From assembly GCA_050010115.1 (NCBI GenBank), contig JBEKLQ010000128.1, positions 1-10,324 on the forward strand: a DNA stretch of 10,324 nucleotides. The letters run 5' to 3'. The notes below the pieces were generated by a model. The model saw nothing but the letters and a program-made list of their open reading frames with translations. It did no database searches and was not told the DNA's origin. The position numbers were made by a program, and so were the translations under genes. Below are positions 6,319 through 10,324 of the stretch, piece after piece. Each line of letters opens with the position of its first letter. The first letter of the stretch is position 1. The stretch comes from JAKACA01 sp050010115. GTDB taxonomy: Bacteria > Actinomycetota > Acidimicrobiia > Acidimicrobiales > Bog-793.

Positions 6319-8535
6319 ATGTTTCGCTCGACCGGCTCCCCGTTCGCTTTCCCGCGCCGCGTTGAGGTGCACTTCAGATTCGGCAGCATGCTTGCGCGCT
6401 GCCTCATGGCTCTCGTAGCGGTGATCGGCACGGCGATGATCGCGATCGCAGCGCCGGTCTTGGCATCGACTCGGTCAGGCACCGTCCGCGTCTCCTCCAC
6501 CCCGGCACCACGCGTCCCGGCGGTCCGGGCCGGCGTGCCCCCGACCTGGGCGCTCCAGACGGTTCCGTCGCCGACCGGCCCCGACGGAGCGCTGATGGCG
6601 GTGTCGTGTTCCTCGGCTACGGACTGCACCGCCGTCGGTGGCTCCAGCACTCTCGCCGGCAAGCCGGTGGCGCTCGTCGAACACTGGAACGGCACGACGT
6701 GGTCCATCGAGGCCACGCCCAGCCAGGCAGGTGCCTTCGGCATCTACCTCAGTGGGGTCTCATGCACCTCGGCCACGGCCTGTACCGCCGTCGGCTACTA
6801 CTTGACGCGCGCCGGGATGCAGCAGACTCTGGCCGAGAGCTGGAACGGCACGACCTGGTCCATCCAGACCACCCCGAACGCGAACGGCGCCAGCATGCTC
6901 AGCGGCGTCTCGTGCACGTCGGCTGGAGCATGCACCGCCGTCGGGAACTCGGTCGACAGCACGGGTAACGAGATGACCCTGGCGGAGCACTGGGGCGGCA
7001 CCAGTTGGTCGCTCCAGACCACCCCGAACTTTCCCGGGGCGAGGGGCAGCGAGCTCAACGGAGTCTCGTGCACGTCGGCCACGGCCTGCACGGCCGTCGG
7101 GGACACCCCCCTCGACTACGGCACTCAGCGGAGCTTCGCCGAGCACTGGAACGGCACCAACTGGTCGCTCCAGACCACCCCGAACCCCACCGGCGCCGCC
7201 GGCAGGGTGCTCAGCGGGGTTTCGTGCAGGTCCGCCACGCTCTGCATCGCCGTCGGGTACTCCACCGACGCCTCCGGCACCGGGAGGACGCTGGCAGATC
7301 GCTGGAACGGCAGCAGCTGGTCCGTCCTGACCACTCCCAATCGCGGCGTCGCCCCGGGCGATAACCTGGTCGGAGTCTCCTGCACGTCGGCCTCGGCGTG
7401 CACCGCCGTCGGCGCCTACGTCACCGTCGCCAACCCGGGTGGGGTGCCGCTGGCCGAACGCTGGAACGGCACTAGCTGGTCCGTCCAGACCACTCCGCAA
7501 CCGTCCGGCATCTGGACCTGGTTCAGGGCGGTGTCCTGTCCCTCGGCCACGGCGTGCACCGCCGTCGGCGTCCACCTCGACAATCAGCGGAACGGGTTGA
7601 CGTTGGCCATGCGCTGGAACGGCACGAGTTGGTCGGTCCAGTCGGCCCCGAGTCCGATCGGCGCCAAGGGGAGCTCGCTCAGTGCGGTCTCGTGCACCTC
7701 GCCCACGGAGTGCACGGCGGTGGGAACCATCAACCTGCCCCCCGGACCCCCGCTGACGCTGGCCGAGCGTTGGGACGGCACCAAGTGGTCCATCCAGGCC
7801 ATGCCCCAGACCGGTTCGAACAGCTACCTCACGGCGGTGTCGTGCCCCTCGGGCGCAGTGTGCATTGCCGTCGGAGGGTCCTTTAACCCCACTGCCGCCC
7901 CGACGTTGGCCGAGCGCTGGAACGGGACCACTTGGTCCGTCCAGGCGACCCCGAACCCCTCTGGCGCCCAATCCAGCCAGCTGAGGGCGGTCTCGTGCAC
8001 GTCGGCTACGGCCTGCACCGCCGTCGGTGACTACACCGACAGTACCGGCACGCAGCGGACGCTGGCCGAGCGTTGGAACGGCACAACCTGGTCGATCGAG
8101 AAGACCCCGAACCCAGCCGGCGCCACGGCGAGCGGGCTCAGCGGGGTCTCGTGCACGGCCACGGCCTGCACGGCCGTCGGGAGTTACACCGACAGCACCG
8201 GCACCCAGCTGACGCTGGCGGAGCGTTGGAACGGCACCGCTTGGGCCGTCCAGACCACCCCGGAACCCAGCGGCGCCACTGCCGGCGAGCTCAGCGGGGT
8301 CTCGTGCACGTCGGCCACGGCCTGCACCGCCGTCGGGGACTACACCAACAGCACCGGCATCCAGCTCACGCTGGCCGAAGGCTGGAACGGCACCACCTGG
8401 GCCGTCCAGAGCACCCCCAACCCGTACACGGTCACGGGGGACGTCCTCGAAGGGGTGTCGTGCACCTCGGCCTCGGTCTGCACCGCCGTCGGGGTGGACG
8501 GCTACGGGGCGCCCCTAGCCGAGCGCTACTCATAG
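6319..8535 (+). CDS. Exported beta-propeller-like repeat protein (element cargo)
   Basis: This 738-residue protein is most of the element's coding content. The start is set by GGAGG at 6307-6311, seven bases before ATG. After a 23-residue basic leader, residues about 24-50 form a signal or membrane segment (MLARCLMALVAVIGTAMIAI, then APVLAS), followed by a Pro/Ala/Val linker to about 75. The rest is 13 tandem units of about 50-52 residues. Consensus: L-x-x-VSC-T-S-A-T-A-C-TAVG, about 10-12 variable residues, LAERWNGT-x-WS-x-Q-TTPNP. The chain begins with the W-x-LQT half of a unit and ends with the LAERYS half, so the ends can complete one blade together, as in 'velcro'-closed beta-propellers. 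The two Cys of each unit could form a local disulfide outside the cell. One unit (nt 8134-8286) lacks one residue between its Cys. No catalytic residues are recognised; ligand or surface binding is likely. It converges with the Cas1-CTD gene. Confidence 0.85.
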   Translation: MFRSTGSPFAFPRRVEVHFRFGSMLARCLMALVAVIGTAMIAIAAPVLASTRSGTVRVSSTPAPRVPAVRAGVPPTWALQTVPSPTGPDGALMAVSCSSATDCTAVGGSSTLAGKPVALVEHWNGTTWSIEATPSQAGAFGIYLSGVSCTSATACTAVGYYLTRAGMQQTLAESWNGTTWSIQTTPNANGASMLSGVSCTSAGACTAVGNSVDSTGNEMTLAEHWGGTSWSLQTTPNFPGARGSELNGVSCTSATACTAVGDTPLDYGTQRSFAEHWNGTNWSLQTTPNPTGAAGRVLSGVSCRSATLCIAVGYSTDASGTGRTLADRWNGSSWSVLTTPNRGVAPGDNLVGVSCTSASACTAVGAYVTVANPGGVPLAERWNGTSWSVQTTPQPSGIWTWFRAVSCPSATACTAVGVHLDNQRNGLTLAMRWNGTSWSVQSAPSPIGAKGSSLSAVSCTSPTECTAVGTINLPPGPPLTLAERWDGTKWSIQAMPQTGSNSYLTAVSCPSGAVCIAVGGSFNPTAAPTLAERWNGTTWSVQATPNPSGAQSSQLRAVSCTSATACTAVGDYTDSTGTQRTLAERWNGTTWSIEKTPNPAGATASGLSGVSCTATACTAVGSYTDSTGTQLTLAERWNGTAWAVQTTPEPSGATAGELSGVSCTSATACTAVGDYTNSTGIQLTLAEGWNGTTWAVQSTPNPYTVTGDVLEGVSCTSASVCTAVGVDGYGAPLAERYS

Positions 8536-8670
8536 TCGCGATCGGTAGCGAGCCTCGCCGGGACGAGCTGGACACTCGAGTCTCCCGACCAATGACGGGA
8601 CCGGCGCTGCCTTCGCTTCGATCTCGTGCCCGACGGAACGGCGCCTCCTGGAAGCCCGCGGTGCCGACGC

Positions 8671-8699
8671 CCCCGCAGTCCGGTCAGCTCGCTGCGGGG
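8671..8699. terminator. Hairpin between the two convergent element genes
   Basis: CCCCGCAG at 8671-8678 pairs perfectly with CTGCGGGG at 8692-8699 (8-bp stem, 13-base loop). It lies in the 252-bp gap between the stops of the cargo gene (8535) and the Cas1-CTD gene (8788). A shared, bidirectional transcription end is plausible from position. No T tract follows on either strand, and the loop is long, so the function is uncertain. Confidence 0.35.
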
Positions 8700-8787
8700 A
8701 CAGTCTCGAGATGCCTCGCTCATCCGCGATGTCATCGAGCAAGCCGCAGAAGGCCGGCGCCGATGTCGCTGGTGGTGACGTGGCGGG

Positions 8788-9516
8788 TCATGGGCTCGGA
8801 ACCCTCGCCTGCTCCTCGATGAGCCTCACCAGCGCAGCCCACGTCGAAACGTGCGGCGTCCACTTCCCCCGCCGGACGTCCGACGCCGACGCCTTGCTCA
8901 TCCCCGTCGCCTCCATGATCGCCTTCAGTGGGACGTTCGCCAGGCCGGGCAGGATGTCCCGCTGGAACCACTCGGGGTCGCATGCCCTCCCGGGGTTGGC
9001 CTGTTCCCACTCGGCGAGCGCACGCTTGCGAGCGGCTATGGCCGCGCCACGGCGCCCGGGCACTTCGGGAGTCTGAGCCGGGTCGGCCGCGATGCAGGCG
9101 TCGCAGCGGACGTGGCGGTGGTTCGTGACCGGGCCGCCGCAGTCCGGGCAGGTCCAGAGCGGAAGCGCCGAGGCCGTTGCCGACCGCTGCTGGGTCGTGG
9201 TCGAGGCGAGAGCCTGGCGGGTCGCTTCCTTGCGGGCCTTCACTACCGCCTGGGCGTCCTTCGTGCGGCGCCGAGTCAGTGGGGTCGCCGCCTGGTACTT
9301 CCCGGCCATGACCTGCCCGAAGGCGTGGGCGACGTGCTCGGCGACCGGAGCGAGCGACCTCGCCCAGGTCGGCATCGACTCGGCCAGCTCGTGCGTGAGG
9401 GGCGAGCGGAGCCGGACGTGCCCGTCGGAGGTCTCGACGAACTCCACCTTGCGGAACGTGCGGGACTGCAACAGGCCGAGGACGAAGTCGTCGACCTCGG
9501 GCCGGACCGGCTCCAT
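8788..9516 (-). CDS. Cas1 C-terminal domain fused to zinc finger and HTH, no catalytic half
   Basis: The protein has 242 residues from ATG 9516, set by AGAAGGG six bases upstream; a longer frame to 9708 only crosses the element end and adds unrelated residues. Residues 1-66 (MEPVRPEVDDFVLGLL, FRKVEFVETSDGHVRLRSPL, THELAESMPTWARSLAP) match the C-terminal helical lobe of Cas1, normally preceded by 'GFLH...LDL' with the metal-binding His and Asp. Those residues, and the catalytic Glu further upstream in Cas1, are absent, so it cannot act as an integrase alone. Residues 67-115 are a basic linker. Residues 123-141 are a Cys4 zinc finger (CPDC ... CDAC). Residues about 185-230 (ILPGLANVPLKAIMEATGMS, then KASASDVRRGKW) are an HTH like the C-terminal extension of stand-alone actinobacterial Cas1 proteins. 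Likely role: DNA or end binding. It is intact over its whole length, which argues for recent origin or retained function. Family assignment is from motif memory, not a search. Confidence 0.75.
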   Translation of the reverse strand: MEPVRPEVDDFVLGLLQSRTFRKVEFVETSDGHVRLRSPLTHELAESMPTWARSLAPVAEHVAHAFGQVMAGKYQAATPLTRRRTKDAQAVVKARKEATRQALASTTTQQRSATASALPLWTCPDCGGPVTNHRHVRCDACIAADPAQTPEVPGRRGAAIAARKRALAEWEQANPGRACDPEWFQRDILPGLANVPLKAIMEATGMSKASASDVRRGKWTPHVSTWAALVRLIEEQARVPSP

Positions 9517-9519
9517 CAG

Positions 9520-9542
9520 CGGCCCTTCTGTCTCTCTCTCCC
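9520..9542 (-). repeat. Right terminal inverted repeat (23 bp)
   Basis: On the minus strand this reads GGGAGAGAGAGACAG to AAGGGCCG, identical to 5778-5800. Its inner end is directly followed by CTG-ATG, the ATG being the start of the Cas1-CTD gene. Confidence 0.88.
9523..9529 (-). promoter_or_regulatory. Ribosome binding site inside the right inverted repeat
   Basis: On the minus strand AGAAGGG lies six bases before ATG 9516, a good Shine-Dalgarno spacing. The site is part of the terminal inverted repeat itself, so the element end supplies translation initiation for the Cas1-CTD gene. It decides the choice of ATG 9516 over upstream in-frame starts outside the element. Confidence 0.6.
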
Positions 9543-9556
9543 CACCACGATATGTC
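9543..9556 (+). repeat. Right target-site duplication
   Basis: CACCACGATATGTC follows the right inverted repeat without a gap. It repeats 5764-5777 with a single mismatch (G for T at position 12). Confidence 0.8.
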
Positions 9557-9586
9557 CTGCCGCGGGCCCTTCGAGAAACGAGTCCG

Positions 9587-10324
9587 TCAGGGAGCGACCA
9601 CGGCGCCTGGCAGGTCGAGGACCACGGAAGCTCCACCACCGGTCCGGTTGCGAGCCGTCGCCCGCCCGCCGTGTGCGAGCGCGATCGCCTGCACGATGGC
9701 AAGGCCAAGCCCCGTCCCGCCGTCGCTCCTTGTACGCCCGGAGTCCGGCCGGGCGAAGCGCTCGAATGCCCGCGGCAGGTAGTCGGGCGGAAAGCCAGGC
9801 CCTTCGTCGGTCACCTCGATGACGAGCTCGGCGAGGCGGGCAGTCGCCCGGATCACGACTTCGGACCCGGCCGGTGCGAAGCGCAGGGCGTTGTCGACCA
9901 TGTTGTCGACGGCCTGGCGGATCCGGTCGGGATCAACAAGAGCGACGAGGGAGCTGTCCGCTTCGATACGACAACGCGCACCGGCTCCGCCCGTCCGGCC
10001 GGAGAAGCTGTGAGCGCTTTCGAGCAGCAGCGATTCCATTCGAACCTCACGGCGGCGCGCTGCGAGCTGGTCCTCGTCGCTGCGCGCCAGCAGGAGGAGG
10101 TCGTTCGCCAGCCGGGTGAGGCGTCCCGCCTCCTCCGACGCCCTCGCGAGGGCCGACTCGAGCTCGTGGCGCCCACGCCCCGGCCGCGAGGCCAGCTCGA
10201 GCTCCGCCTGCAACACGGCGAACGGGGTGCGCAGCTCATGACCGGCATCGGCCACAAAGGCGCGCTGGCGGGCGAGCGCTTCGTGGAGGCGCCCGAGGAG
10301 CTCGTTCATCGTCGTGGCAAGAGC
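9587..10324 (-). CDS. Sensor histidine kinase, catalytic core, N-terminus outside window
   Basis: The frame is open to the right edge (245 codons visible), so the sensor, membrane and HAMP parts are missing. The first visible residues ALATTMNELLGRLHEALARQ look like the end of a HAMP linker; the ATG inside them is probably not the start. The HisKA domain has the H box FVADAGHELRTP with the phosphorylated His at visible residue 29. The HATPase_c domain follows with the N box DNMVDNALRF (Asn 145), G1 DEGPGFP (173-179), F box FERF (187-190) and G2 GGTGLGL (202-208). The order is that of an EnvZ/MtrB/PhoR-like class I kinase that phosphorylates a response regulator, whose gene would normally lie upstream, outside the window. 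It ends 30 bases from the mobile element's right duplication and appears undamaged by the insertion. Confidence 0.92.
   Translation of the reverse strand, partial: ALATTMNELLGRLHEALARQRAFVADAGHELRTPFAVLQAELELASRPGRGRHELESALARASEEAGRLTRLANDLLLLARSDEDQLAARRREVRMESLLLESAHSFSGRTGGAGARCRIEADSSLVALVDPDRIRQAVDNMVDNALRFAPAGSEVVIRATARLAELVIEVTDEGPGFPPDYLPRAFERFARPDSGRTRSDGGTGLGLAIVQAIALAHGGRATARNRTGGGASVVLDLPGAVVAP

Larger units (their letters stand above)
5778..9542. mobile_element. Casposon-like mobile element carrying a Cas1 C-terminal-domain gene and a repeat-protein cargo
   Basis: This 3765-bp segment has perfect 23-bp terminal inverted repeats (5778-5800 and 9520-9542). It is bordered by a 14-bp direct repeat (13/14), the expected footprint of a cut-and-paste insertion. 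Contents from left to right: a GC-rich gene-free region with two 25-bp direct repeats, an exported beta-propeller-like gene (plus), a convergent intergenic hairpin, and a Cas1-CTD / zinc finger / HTH gene (minus) starting at the right inverted repeat. Casposons are known to use Cas1 as integrase, to have inverted ends, to make duplications of roughly 14-15 bp and to insert at tRNA 3' ends; all of these have a counterpart here. Differences: no Cas1 catalytic domain, no PolB and no HNH nuclease are present, so the copy should be non-autonomous. Ends and duplication are seen directly; the casposon relationship is inferred. An unrelated transposon family using a 14-bp duplication is the main alternative. 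Confidence 0.8.

Noticed and set aside
5403..6372. Long minus-strand open frames of about 270 codons across the tRNA remnant and left element end.
   Set aside because: They translate through the tRNA 3' half (giving strings like RQGLEPCTFGIKA typical of false tRNA-overlapping genes) and the GC-biased stretch, and cross the element boundary.
6760..7971. A 403-codon open frame on the minus strand.
   Set aside because: It is the antisense of the tandem repeat units of the cargo gene; its Arg/Gly-rich periodic translation follows from that repeat and it has no ribosome site.
5762..9553. The 13-bp direct repeat CCCACCACGATAT read as attL/attR of a site-specific recombinase.
   Set aside because: Its outer bases coincide with the CCC of the inverted repeat on the right, perfect inverted repeats lie directly inside, and no integrase gene is present. 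A target-site duplication explains both repeats with fewer assumptions.

Overview
The window reads as high-GC actinobacterial DNA, possibly from the Acidimicrobiia or a related soil or aquatic lineage. The support is GC-rich codon use, GTG starts, and exported proteins built from VSC-x(5)-C / WNGT-x-W repeats, which I associate with that group. No 16S rRNA or housekeeping gene is present to confirm it.

Left half, about 1-5723: this has the texture of a genomic island. From the left edge there is a Tat-exported protein cut by the window edge (minus). Next is a phage small-terminase-like gene broken by an in-frame TAG (plus), then a repeat/TIG surface protein that has lost its signal peptide (plus), then a spacer without genes. 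A fragment of an XRE-type HTH gene follows (minus), then a large secreted beta-helix / anchor / FN3 / Ig-like protein (minus). The half ends at 5725-5768 with only the 3' half of a tRNA (T arm, acceptor strand, CCA). This is what remains at the far end of an element integrated into a tRNA gene.

Right half, 5764-9556: this is the most interesting part. A 3765-bp segment (5778-9542) is bounded by perfect 23-bp inverted repeats. It is flanked directly by a 14-bp direct repeat matching at 13 of 14 positions (CACCACGATATTTC / CACCACGATATGTC), and the left copy starts inside the tRNA CCA end. These are the marks of a transposition event. The segment carries two genes: a 738-residue exported beta-propeller-like repeat protein (plus), and a 242-residue protein (minus) matching the C-terminal part of Cas1 followed by a Cys4 zinc finger and an HTH. 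Terminal inverted repeats, a duplication of about 14 bp, a tRNA 3'-end target and a Cas1-derived protein together recall casposons. Here the Cas1 catalytic half is absent and its reading frame begins exactly where the inverted repeat ends. I interpret the segment as a non-autonomous or degenerate Cas1-associated element with a surface-protein cargo.

Right edge, 9587-10324: the catalytic core of a sensor histidine kinase (minus), cut by the window edge. If the element were removed, the tRNA end would face the 3' end of this kinase gene about 30 bp away. That looks like the ancestral chromosomal arrangement.
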